NCBI GenBank assembly: GCA_008081175.1
Contig: VMCW01000084.1
Coordinates: 1-5,796 of the forward strand
Source of the DNA: Flavobacteriaceae bacterium
GTDB lineage: Bacteria; Bacteroidota; Bacteroidia; Flavobacteriales; Flavobacteriaceae
Direction: 5' to 3'
Length of the DNA: 5,796 bases
Of the stretch, positions 1 through 5,796 are shown piece after piece. Within the stretch, counting starts at the first letter, position 1. Every line of letters starts with the position of its first letter. The position numbers were made by a program, and so were the translations under genes. The notes beneath the pieces are model-generated. The model made no database searches. It worked only from the letters and a program-made list of their open reading frames with translations, and was not told where the DNA came from.

Positions 1-2254
1 AAGAAATGTTTTTTTCTTTTCTAAAGTTTCTCACTCCAGCAATGATTTCTCGTGCTAGATCAAAAGAAGCAATAGGTGTCACATCAAAAGGTTCTGCTTT
101 GGGCCATTCTGAAACTATCAATGCCTCTTCTTGGGTACGGCTAGCAATAAAATGCCAAATTTCTTCCGTGATAAAAGGCATAAAAGGATGCAAAAGTCTG
201 AGGTTGTTTTCAAAAAGACGTACTGTGTTTTGGTGGGTTTCACGGTCAATGGGTTGACCATATTCTGGTTTAACAAGTTCTAACAACCATGAGCAGAAAT
301 CGTCCCAAACCAATTTATACAAAGACATCAGAGCATCTGAAATTCTGTATTTTTCGAAGTTTTCATCGACCCACTTCAATGTTTTTTGGAAGTGATTTTC
401 ATACCAAACGAGCGCCTCCTGTGCAGCTTCAGAAGGTGCTTGATTTTCATTGATTTCCCAACCCTCAATCAAACGATAGGCATTCCATATTTTATTTGCA
501 AAATTTTTGCCTTGTTGACAAAGACTTTCATCAAATAAAAGATCATTTCCAGCTGCAGAGCTCAACATCAATCCTACACGAACAGCATCCGCGCCATAAT
601 CTTGAATCAGTTTCAACGCATCAGGGGAATTACCCAACTGTTTGGACATTTTCCTGCCCTTTTTATCACGAACTAAACCGGTTAAATACACTTTAGAAAA
701 AGGAGGCTGTTTTTGGTATTCATAACCAGAGATAATCATTCGAGCAACCCAAAAAAACAAAATATCAGGTCCTGTTACTAAATCTTGTGTAGGGTAATAG
801 TACTCCAGTTCCTTATTGTTCGGATTTCGAATTCCATCAAAGACAGAAATCGGCCATAACCAAGAAGAGAACCAAGTATCAAGTACATCTTCATCTTGAC
901 GCAAGTGGTCTAGAGTTAGTGACTTGTCTTGGGTAACCTTTTTTGCCTTTTCAAGAGCTTCTTCAGGTGTTACTGCCACTACAAAGTCCTCAGCTCCTTT
1001 ACCGTAGTAATATGCTGGAATACGTTGCCCCCACCAAAGTTGTCTGGAAATATTCCAATCGCGAATATTTTCCATCCAATGGCGATAGGTGTTTTTGAAT
1101 TTTTCTGGAAGCAATTCAATTTCATTTGACTCAAGAACAGCTTTAATCGCAGGCTTTGCTAAATCTTCCATTTTCAAAAACCACTGATCTGACAAACGAG
1201 GTTCTATTACCGCCTTGGTGCGTTCCGAGGTTCCTACTTTGTGAAGATGGGATTCTGTTTTTACTAAAACTCCCAATGCTTCCAATTCCTTGACTACTTT
1301 TTTTCGAGCAATAAATCGATCGAGACCCTCAAAAGCCATTCCATTTTCATTTAAAGTGGCGTCTGGATTGAATATATCAATGACCTCCAATTGGTGTTTT
1401 TCACCTAAGGCTTTATCATTTATATCGTGAGCAGGCGTAACTTTCAAACAACCTGTTCCAAAATCCATAGTAACATAATCGTCCTGGATAATGGGTACTT
1501 TTCGTTTGGCAAGAGGCACCCAAACCTCTTTTCCTTTTAAATGTTTGTAACGTTCATCCTCGGGATTTATGCATACTGCAGTATCCCCAAAGAGGGTTTC
1601 AGGTCGTGTAGTTGCGATGATGACTTTTTCGTCTGATCCCTCCACTTGATAAGCAATATGGTACAAATTACCAGATTTTTCCTCGTAGATTACCTCTTCA
1701 TCAGAAAGTGTAGTTTGTGCTTCTGGATCCCAATTTACCATTCTATGCCCCCTGTAGATAAGTCCTTTGTTGTAGAGGTCAACAAAAACCATGAGAACGG
1801 ATTCGGACATTTCAGCATCTAAAGTAAATTTGGTTCTGTCCCAATCACAGCTACATCCCAATTTTTTTAATTGTTCCAAAATTACCCCACCGTACTCGTG
1901 TGTCCATTCCCAAGCATGCTCTAAAAAAGCTTCACGTGTCAAGCTGCTTTTTTCAATACCCTTTTCTTTAAGTTTTGCAACTACTTTTGCTTCAGTTGCA
2001 ATAGAAGCATGATCGGTTCCGGGAACCCAACAGGCGTTATATCCTTTCATCCTTGCGCGACGAATGATGATGTCCTGCAAGGAATTGTTCAACATATGTC
2101 CCATGTGCAAAACTCCTGTTACATTGGGTGGAGGAATGACTATAGTATAGGGCGTTCTAGCATCGGGAACAGACTTGAAATAGGAATTTTTTTGCCAATA
2201 GTCGTACCATTTTACTTCTACGCTCTGGGAGTTAAATTTGGAAGGGATTTCCAT
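1..2254 (-). CDS. valS: Valyl-tRNA synthetase (valine--tRNA ligase), C-terminus off the left edge
   Basis: Cytoplasmic class Ia aminoacyl-tRNA synthetase that charges tRNA-Val with valine and hydrolyses mischarged Thr-tRNA-Val. The minus-strand frame is open from the ATG at 2254 to the window edge, giving residues 1-751. Visible in order: the HIGH signature as HMGH at residues 50-53, after PPPNVTG; WVPGTDHAS at 76-84; the CP1 editing domain with TTRPET at 215-220 and GTGCLKVTPAHD at 266-277; WNISRQLWWGQRIP from 400; DTWFSS at 459-464; GPD at 495-497; the KMSKS loop as KMSKQ at 535-539; and the anticodon-binding segment HPFMPFITEEIW from 689. The GTDHAS and PPPNVTG forms separate it from IleRS and LeuRS. 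Bacterial ValRS is usually about 870-950 residues, so roughly the last 120 or more residues, including the C-terminal coiled coil, lie outside. No in-frame ATG occurs close upstream, and HMGH sits at the expected distance from this start. It is divergent from the DUF1573 gene. No Shine-Dalgarno is seen. Nothing suggests damage. Confidence 0.97.
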   Translation of the reverse strand, partial: MEIPSKFNSQSVEVKWYDYWQKNSYFKSVPDARTPYTIVIPPPNVTGVLHMGHMLNNSLQDIIIRRARMKGYNACWVPGTDHASIATEAKVVAKLKEKGIEKSSLTREAFLEHAWEWTHEYGGVILEQLKKLGCSCDWDRTKFTLDAEMSESVLMVFVDLYNKGLIYRGHRMVNWDPEAQTTLSDEEVIYEEKSGNLYHIAYQVEGSDEKVIIATTRPETLFGDTAVCINPEDERYKHLKGKEVWVPLAKRKVPIIQDDYVTMDFGTGCLKVTPAHDINDKALGEKHQLEVIDIFNPDATLNENGMAFEGLDRFIARKKVVKELEALGVLVKTESHLHKVGTSERTKAVIEPRLSDQWFLKMEDLAKPAIKAVLESNEIELLPEKFKNTYRHWMENIRDWNISRQLWWGQRIPAYYYGKGAEDFVVAVTPEEALEKAKKVTQDKSLTLDHLRQDEDVLDTWFSSWLWPISVFDGIRNPNNKELEYYYPTQDLVTGPDILFFWVARMIISGYEYQKQPPFSKVYLTGLVRDKKGRKMSKQLGNSPDALKLIQDYGADAVRVGLMLSSAAGNDLLFDESLCQQGKNFANKIWNAYRLIEGWEINENQAPSEAAQEALVWYENHFQKTLKWVDENFEKYRISDALMSLYKLVWDDFCSWLLELVKPEYGQPIDRETHQNTVRLFENNLRLLHPFMPFITEEIWHFIASRTQEEALIVSEWPKAEPFDVTPIASFDLAREIIAGVRNFRKEKNIS

Positions 2255-2282
2255 AAAGGCTTTTGGTCTAATTTTTGATTTA

Positions 2283-2314
2283 CAAAAGTAGGAACACTTG
2301 TCCTATAATAAAAA
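2283..2314 (-). promoter_or_regulatory. Candidate valS promoter (Bacteroidota type)
   Basis: Read on the minus strand, TACTTTTG at 2290-2283 matches the Bacteroidota -7 consensus TANNTTTG exactly. It lies about 28 bases before the valS ATG, so the leader would be short, around 20 nt. A T-tract (TTTTT, 2314-2310) lies 19 bases upstream of it, where the -33 element (TTTG or TTG) is expected, but it has no G, so that half is weak. The assignment rests on consensus matching and position only. Confidence 0.5.
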
Positions 2315-2331
2315 TGATGCTCTTTTTATTA
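2306..2331. repeat. 9-bp perfect inverted repeat between the divergent promoters
   Basis: TAATAAAAA at 2306-2314 and its exact complement TTTTTATTA at 2323-2331 are separated by the 8-base spacer TGATGCTC. The repeat lies near the middle of the valS/DUF1573 intergenic region and covers the expected -33 positions of both outward promoters. It could be an operator for a dimeric regulator, or simply two back-to-back T-rich -33 regions. The arms contain only A and T, so a chance match is plausible in such AT-rich sequence. It lacks the GC-rich stem of an intrinsic terminator. Confidence 0.45.
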
Positions 2332-2350
2332 AAAGAAAATAATAACTTTA
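2323..2350 (+). promoter_or_regulatory. Weak candidate promoter for the DUF1573 gene
   Basis: TAACTTTA at 2343-2350 matches the Bacteroidota -7 consensus TANNTTTG except for the last base, and ends 20 bases before the ATG at 2371. The T-tract at 2323-2327 lies 15 bases upstream, somewhat close for a -33 element, and has no G. Some promoter is expected here because the upstream gene points the other way, but this particular placement is tentative. Confidence 0.3.
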
Positions 2351-2370
2351 GAAATTAAATTTTACATCCT

Positions 2371-2760
2371 ATGTATACCAAGTTTTATTTCAGTCTTTTC
2401 TTATTACTCACTGGTTTTGTGCTTTCAGCTCAACAAAAGGGACCAAAAATTTTTTTTGAAACCACATTAATAGACTATGGAACCGTTGAAAACGACAGCG
2501 ATGGTAAAAGAACCTTTAGTTTTCAAAATACAGGAGACGCGGATCTAATTATTAAAAACGTACAGTCCAGCTGTGGTTGTACCATTCCTAAAAAACCAGA
2601 AAACCCAATTGCTCCTGGTGAAAAAAGTGAAATTATTGTACAGTACGACACTAAAAACAGGCAAGGACCTTTTCGAAAAACGATTACTGTAACTACCAAT
2701 GTGGAAGAAAATCCAATCATTGCACTAAAAATAAAGGGAACGGTCCTACCAAAGCAATAG
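2371..2760 (+). CDS. Secreted DUF1573 domain protein
   Basis: A 129-residue protein with an N-terminal signal peptide (hydrophobic run at about residues 6-19, FYFSL...GFVLS) and a probable signal peptidase I cut after Ala20 in VLSA-QQ. There is no lipobox Cys, so it should be soluble in the periplasm or exported. The rest is one DUF1573 domain: residues 34-54 (IDYGTV...FSFQNTG) and IIKNVQSSCGCT at 60-71 carry the family hallmark SCGCT, followed by the PIAPGEKSEI and V(Q/K)YDT strand pattern at about 79-94. The domain has an immunoglobulin-like beta-sandwich character, similar to ASH/HYDIN-type folds. It is one of the short single-domain members abundant in Bacteroidota. Molecular function is unknown; binding or scaffolding is only a guess. 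It is divergent from valS and lies 99 bp before the aminotransferase on the same strand. The ATG at 2371 directly precedes the signal peptide. Confidence 0.92.
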   Translation: MYTKFYFSLFLLLTGFVLSAQQKGPKIFFETTLIDYGTVENDSDGKRTFSFQNTGDADLIIKNVQSSCGCTIPKKPENPIAPGEKSEIIVQYDTKNRQGPFRKTITVTTNVEENPIIALKIKGTVLPKQ

Positions 2761-2764
2761 TTTC

Positions 2765-2839
2765 TTAACACTTATAACCTAAAATCAATTGGCTTACAAA
2801 TGCTTCTAATTCATTGCGATTGAAGTGAATTTTTAGCAT
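2765..2839 (-). other. Possible 24-codon antisense small ORF in the 99-bp gap
   Basis: On the minus strand an ATG at 2839-2837 opens a 24-residue frame, MLKIHFNRNELEAFVSQLIL followed by GYKC, ending at TAA 2767-2765. It fills most of the gap between the DUF1573 gene and the aminotransferase. Its amino acid mix and codons look like ordinary protein, with a plausible short helix (ELEAFVSQL). An in-frame TAA lies just upstream, so it is not the tail of a longer frame. No -7 match or ribosome binding site was seen before it, and its start overlaps the candidate aminotransferase promoter. An ORF this short can easily arise by chance. I do not recognise it. Confidence 0.2.
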
Positions 2840-2844
2840 TTTTG
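2814..2844 (+). promoter_or_regulatory. Candidate promoter for the aminotransferase-murB pair
   Basis: CATTTTTG at 2837-2844 matches the Bacteroidota -7 element TANNTTTG at all but the first base. TTG at 2814-2816 lies 20 bases upstream, within the 17-23 spacing described for flavobacterial promoters. Transcription would begin a few bases past 2844, giving a very short leader before the ATG at 2860. The 2761-2859 gap shows no stem-plus-T-run terminator, so read-through from the DUF1573 gene is also possible. Confidence 0.4.
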
Positions 2845-2859
2845 TATTTTATATTAACC

Positions 2860-4071
2860 ATGCCACAGCTGTCCAAAAAAGGGATCGATCTACCTACCTC
2901 ACCCATACGTAAATTAGTAGTTTATTCGGATCAGGCAAAATCCAAAGGTATTGAAGTACTTCATCTAAATATAGGACAGCCTGACATTAAGGCTCCAAAA
3001 GAAGCAATAGATGCGGTAAAAAATGCTCCTTTAGATTTATTACCATACGGTACTTCACAAGGAGAATTGTCCTACCGTAAAAAACTTACTGTATATTACA
3101 AAAAGCACCAAATCGAGGTCAATCCCGAAGACATTCTTATCACTACCGGAGCTAGTGAAGCTTTAACTTTCGCACTTAACTCCATATGCGATGCAGGAGA
3201 TGAAATCATTATCCCCGAACCTTTTTATGCTAATTACAACGGTTTTGCTAGTGCTGCTAGCGTAAAAGTAGTTCCTGTGATTTCAGAGTTTAATACTCGA
3301 TTTCAATTACCAGCCCTTGAAAACATTAACGATAAGATTACTTCAAAAACTAAAGCGATTTTACTTTGTAATCCGAGTAATCCTACAGGTTATGTATACA
3401 GTAAATCTGAAATAATCACGTTATGTGAACTTGCAATAAAGCATAATATTTTCCTAATTGTTGATGAAGTATATCGTGAGTTTATCCACGGTGATATTGA
3501 ACATTATTCTGTACTGCAATACACAAAAGGGGCGCAAAACACCCTTATGATTGATTCGGTTTCTAAACGTTATAGCCTATGTGGAGCTCGAATTGGATGT
3601 ATTGTTTCTAAAAACAAGGAATTGATACAAAACATTCTCAAATTTGCTCAACTTCGTCTTTCTCCACCTACCTATGCTATGATTGCTAGTGAAGCTGCTC
3701 TTGACGCACCCGATAGTTATTTAGAAGAGGTCATTGCGGAATACGGAAAAAGAAGGTCAACACTCATCGATGCTTTAGAACAGATTCCAGAAGTCGAAGT
3801 ATCACACCCAATGGGAGCTTTTTACTGTATCGTTAAATTGCCTGTAGAAGATGCAGAAGACTTTTCAAAATTCTTATTGACTTCCTTTCAAGATAGCGGT
3901 CAGACCATTATGCTAGCACCCGCTACAGGATTTTACTCTACTCCAGGAGTTGGAAAAAACGAAGTTCGCATTGCTTTTATTTTAGACTCCCAAAAACTGA
4001 TACGTGCTGCTCATATTTTAGAGCAAGGATTGATTGCTTATAAAAAAATTCACGAGCAAGCCTTGGTATGA
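2860..4071 (+). CDS. PLP-dependent class I/II aminotransferase
   Basis: A 403-residue fold-type I aminotransferase, normal in length for the AspC-like class I/II group. It transfers an amino group from an amino acid to a 2-oxo acid via pyridoxal phosphate, in the cytoplasm. Visible motifs: NIGQPD at 37-42; TTGASEAL at 95-102 (phosphate binding); PFYANY at 121-126 (cofactor-stacking aromatic); NPSNPTG at 171-177; VDEVYREF at 201-208 with the conserved Asp202 and Tyr205; SVSKRYSLCGARIG at 233-246 with the Schiff-base Lys236; and EVRIAF at 368-373 with the carboxylate-binding Arg370. The substrate cannot be assigned; aspartate or aromatic amino acids are typical for the group. A TTG at 2842 would add six residues, but it lies inside the candidate -7 element, and the ATG at 2860 gives the N-terminus usual for the family (MP..S.KG), so I chose the ATG. 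Its stop overlaps the murB start as ATGA, implying coupled translation. Confidence 0.94.
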   Translation: MPQLSKKGIDLPTSPIRKLVVYSDQAKSKGIEVLHLNIGQPDIKAPKEAIDAVKNAPLDLLPYGTSQGELSYRKKLTVYYKKHQIEVNPEDILITTGASEALTFALNSICDAGDEIIIPEPFYANYNGFASAASVKVVPVISEFNTRFQLPALENINDKITSKTKAILLCNPSNPTGYVYSKSEIITLCELAIKHNIFLIVDEVYREFIHGDIEHYSVLQYTKGAQNTLMIDSVSKRYSLCGARIGCIVSKNKELIQNILKFAQLRLSPPTYAMIASEAALDAPDSYLEEVIAEYGKRRSTLIDALEQIPEVEVSHPMGAFYCIVKLPVEDAEDFSKFLLTSFQDSGQTIMLAPATGFYSTPGVGKNEVRIAFILDSQKLIRAAHILEQGLIAYKKIHEQALV

Positions 4072-5069
4072 CTCAAACGAATGTTTCTTTAAAAAATTAC
4101 AATACGTTTGGCATAGACGTTACTTCAGCATTTTTTTCAGAGATTACTTCTGAAGACCAACTCATTTCTCTGCTTCATGAACTTAAAAACAAACCCTTTC
4201 GTGTTTTAGGAGGAGGTAGCAATGTCCTTTTAACAGCAAACTACGAAGGACACACATTAATCATGAAAAACAAAGGAATTGAAATTGTTGAAGAAACGGA
4301 TGAAGAGGTAGTAGTAGAAATTCAAGCAGGTGTTGACTGGCATCAATTAGTCCTCTGGAGTTTAGAGCAAGACTATGGAGGTATTGAGAATCTGGCTTTG
4401 ATTCCTGGAAGTGTCGGTGCGGCACCAATTCAAAATATAGGTGCCTACGGAGTTGAACTTAAAAGTGTTTTTCAAAGTTGTAGAGCAATCGACCTTGAAA
4501 CACTGACTCATAAGGTTTTTTACAAAGAAGAATGTGAGTTTGGTTACCGTACTTCTATTTTTAAAACAAGACTAAAAGGGAAAATAATCCTCACAGCCAT
4601 AACATTGCGATTAAAGAAAAAGCCTCATCAAACTAAAACAAACTACGGCGCACTGCAAGATGCTTTAAAAGGTAAACAACACACCATTCAAAATGTAGCC
4701 GCTGCTGTGATGGACATCAGATCGTCTAAGCTACCTGATCCTAAAAAAATTGGAAACAGTGGTAGCTTTTTTAAAAATCCTATCCTCTCAATAAAATTGT
4801 TTGAAGAAATTCAAAAGAGGTTTAAAAAGATCCCTTTTTATCCGGAAGGACATGATCGGGTTAAAATTCCTGCTGGCTGGTTGATAGAAAACTCAGGATT
4901 TAAAGGAAAACGTGTGGGCAACGTAGGGTGTCACGAAAAACAAGCTTTAGTGCTAGTCAATTATGGCGAAGCGACAGGAACCGAAGTACTAAAACACGCT
5001 GAGCTGATTCAAAAGGAGGTACTTGAACGATTCAACATCCCTTTGGAAATGGAAGTTAACCTCTTGTAA
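4068..5069 (+). CDS. murB: UDP-N-acetylenolpyruvoylglucosamine reductase
   Basis: Cytoplasmic FAD enzyme for the second committed step of peptidoglycan synthesis: NADPH-dependent reduction of UDP-GlcNAc-enolpyruvate to UDP-MurNAc. At 333 residues it is close to the 342 of E. coli MurB. The FAD-binding part shows NYNTFGI at 10-16, GGGSNVLL at 48-55, and the run from ENLALIPGSVGAAP to QNIGAYG (107-128). The substrate domain has FGYRTSIFK at 158-166 with Tyr160 and Arg161. GNSGSFFKNP at 229-238 carries Ser233, the counterpart of the proton-donating Ser229 of E. coli. IPAGWLIE (268 on) and HEKQALVLVN (289 on) follow, and Glu329 near the end corresponds to catalytic Glu325. The Tyr160-Arg161 insert and the conserved C-terminus fit a type I MurB. 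The start ATG shares the sequence ATGA with the aminotransferase stop, with no Shine-Dalgarno, so translation probably depends on the upstream gene. It converges on dtd with two bases between stops. Confidence 0.97.
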   Translation: MTQTNVSLKNYNTFGIDVTSAFFSEITSEDQLISLLHELKNKPFRVLGGGSNVLLTANYEGHTLIMKNKGIEIVEETDEEVVVEIQAGVDWHQLVLWSLEQDYGGIENLALIPGSVGAAPIQNIGAYGVELKSVFQSCRAIDLETLTHKVFYKEECEFGYRTSIFKTRLKGKIILTAITLRLKKKPHQTKTNYGALQDALKGKQHTIQNVAAAVMDIRSSKLPDPKKIGNSGSFFKNPILSIKLFEEIQKRFKKIPFYPEGHDRVKIPAGWLIENSGFKGKRVGNVGCHEKQALVLVNYGEATGTEVLKHAELIQKEVLERFNIPLEMEVNLL

Positions 5070-5071
5070 GA

Positions 5072-5524
5072 TCATTCTCTGTTTTTGGAATCAATCCAAA
5101 TCGTAACGGGCCCATCATTACACAACTCCACTTGCATATCTGCCCCAAAACTTCCCGTAATTACTTTTTTTGAAAGGGAATTCTCAGCTAATTGAACAAA
5201 CATTTCGTATAACGGAATCGCATGCTCGTGCTTAGCTGCATTGATATAAGAAGGTCGATTACCCTTTTTTGTTGCTGCCATGAGCGTAAACTGACTGATT
5301 ACCATAAGGTCGCCTCCCATTTCTAATAGGGATTTATTCATAACCCCTTTCTCATCATTAAAAATTCTCAAATTCAACACCTTATTTACCAACCAGGCTA
5401 CGTCAGAACTATCATCCTTATGCTCGATTCCTAAAAGAACTACAAGTCCTTGACCCGAGGATCTTTTTTCTTCATTATTAATCAACACATGAGCGTATTG
5501 TACCCTTTGAATTACTACTCGCAT
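5072..5524 (-). CDS. dtd: D-aminoacyl-tRNA deacylase
   Basis: Cytoplasmic homodimeric proofreading enzyme that hydrolyses D-aminoacyl-tRNAs (also Gly-tRNA-Ala), recycling tRNA and keeping D-amino acids out of proteins. The 150 residues match the typical family size of about 145-150. It begins with MRVVIQRV, typical of DTD. LRIFNDEKG lies at 52-60, the SQFTL motif with catalytic-site Thr80 at 77-81, GNRPSY at 88-93, and NDGPVTIWID at 136-145, containing the cross-subunit Gly-cisPro pair Gly138-Pro139 that rejects L-amino acids. Both signature motifs are intact, so it should be active. The ATG at 5524 follows the rsgA stop (TGA, 5528-5526) after one base, with no clear Shine-Dalgarno, so translation is probably coupled to rsgA. 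Its TGA faces the murB TAA two bases away. Confidence 0.97.
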   Translation of the reverse strand: MRVVIQRVQYAHVLINNEEKRSSGQGLVVLLGIEHKDDSSDVAWLVNKVLNLRIFNDEKGVMNKSLLEMGGDLMVISQFTLMAATKKGNRPSYINAAKHEHAIPLYEMFVQLAENSLSKKVITGSFGADMQVELCNDGPVTIWIDSKNRE

Positions 5525-5525
5525 C

Positions 5526-5796
5526 TCAATTTCTGTATGAGTTATCCTCAGTGATCATTTGAAGGTAGCTGTCGTATCTACTTTTTGCAATTCTGCCCTG
5601 ATCTACACTGTCAATAATGGCACATTTCGGTTCTTTTTGGTGCAAACAATTGTGAAATTTACACCCTTCTTTACTTTTTAAGAATTCTGGAAAATAATTT
5701 CCTATTTCTGAAGGCTCCATATCGACCATGCCAAATCCCTTGATTCCAGGAGTGTCTATAATTTTAATCCCCTTAGACAAGGTATACATTTCAGCA
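5526..5796 (-). CDS. rsgA: Ribosome small-subunit-dependent GTPase RsgA, C-terminal part only
   Basis: The visible 89 residues are the 3' end of a gene that runs in from beyond the right edge. RsgA (YjeQ) is a circularly permuted GTPase that binds the 30S subunit late in assembly and is released upon GTP hydrolysis. After AEMYTLSKG comes IIDTPGIKGFG, the G3 motif (DTPG), which in this permuted family is the last GTPase motif. A zinc-binding knuckle follows with C-x4-C-x-H-x5-C spacing (CKFHNCLHQKEPKC, about residues 45-58 of the fragment), the family signature, then a helical tail (RYDSYLQMI). The OB fold and motifs G4, G5, G1 and G2 would be encoded outside. The Met at 5789 is internal, since the frame remains open to 5796 and the sequence before it (AE) is family-like. 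It ends one base before the dtd start, forming an rsgA-dtd transcription unit. Confidence 0.95.
   Translation of the reverse strand, partial: AEMYTLSKGIKIIDTPGIKGFGMVDMEPSEIGNYFPEFLKSKEGCKFHNCLHQKEPKCAIIDSVDQGRIAKSRYDSYLQMITEDNSYRN

Noticed and set aside
535..655. KMSKQ in place of KMSKS in ValRS as an unusual active-site change
   Set aside because: The last position of this loop tolerates substitution and, as far as I recall, Gln occurs in Bacteroidota ValRS. All other catalytic and editing motifs are intact.
6..2278. Several plus-strand frames of 66-89 codons within 6-257, 496-696, 929-1129, 1791-2012 and 2009-2278
   Set aside because: All lie opposite valS, whose minus-strand frame is continuous and carries every expected ValRS motif. 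Their translations resemble no family I know.
2523..2771. 82-codon minus-strand frame over the DUF1573 gene
   Set aside because: It is the antisense shadow of a clear DUF1573 domain with signal peptide and SCGCT motif, and its translation has no recognisable features.
2761..2859. Intrinsic terminator after the DUF1573 gene
   Set aside because: Only a 4-bp AATG/CATT pairing was found, with no GC-rich stem; the T-rich stretch at 2829-2850 fits a promoter better.
5084..5100. 6-bp hairpin TTTGGA-ATCAA-TCCAAA as a terminator for murB or dtd
   Set aside because: The stem is short and AT-rich, lies inside the dtd coding region (around the WIDSK codons), and is not followed by a T-run on either strand.
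1..5796. Defence system, CRISPR array, mobile element, tRNA or riboswitch
   Set aside because: Intact housekeeping genes fill nearly the whole window. The only gaps are 116 bp and 99 bp, and neither contains direct-repeat arrays, transposase remnants or a recognisable RNA fold.

Overview
The window looks like an ordinary chromosomal housekeeping segment from a member of the Bacteroidota, most likely a flavobacterium. Three things point there: the AT-rich base composition, a secreted DUF1573 protein of the type common in that phylum, and the absence of Shine-Dalgarno sequences before every start, together with promoter-like sequences resembling the Bacteroidota TANNTTTG -7 element. This placement is inference from sequence character; there is no rRNA gene to confirm it.

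Layout. From the left edge to 2254 the minus strand carries valS (valyl-tRNA synthetase), which lacks only its C-terminal end. A 116-bp divergent intergenic region (2255-2370) follows, with a perfect -7 match for valS, a weaker one for the rightward gene, and a 9-bp inverted repeat between them. On the plus strand come a small secreted DUF1573 protein (2371-2760), a 99-bp gap, a class I/II PLP-dependent aminotransferase (2860-4071) and murB (4068-5069). The last two overlap by four bases (ATGA) and should be translationally coupled. murB then meets a leftward pair end to end: dtd (D-aminoacyl-tRNA deacylase, 5072-5524) and the 3' part of rsgA (ribosome-assembly GTPase, 5526 to the right edge). 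rsgA and dtd are one base apart, and only two bases separate the murB and dtd stops.

Functionally, valS, dtd and rsgA all serve translation: charging tRNA-Val with editing, removing D-amino acids from mischarged tRNAs, and maturing the 30S subunit. murB makes the peptidoglycan precursor UDP-MurNAc. The aminotransferase substrate cannot be read from the sequence, and the role of the DUF1573 protein is unknown.

I found no mobile element, CRISPR array, RNA gene or clear undescribed system. The items most worth a second look are modest: a 24-codon antisense ORF in the 99-bp gap, the inverted repeat in the divergent promoter region, and the near-zero spacing of the convergent murB and dtd genes.
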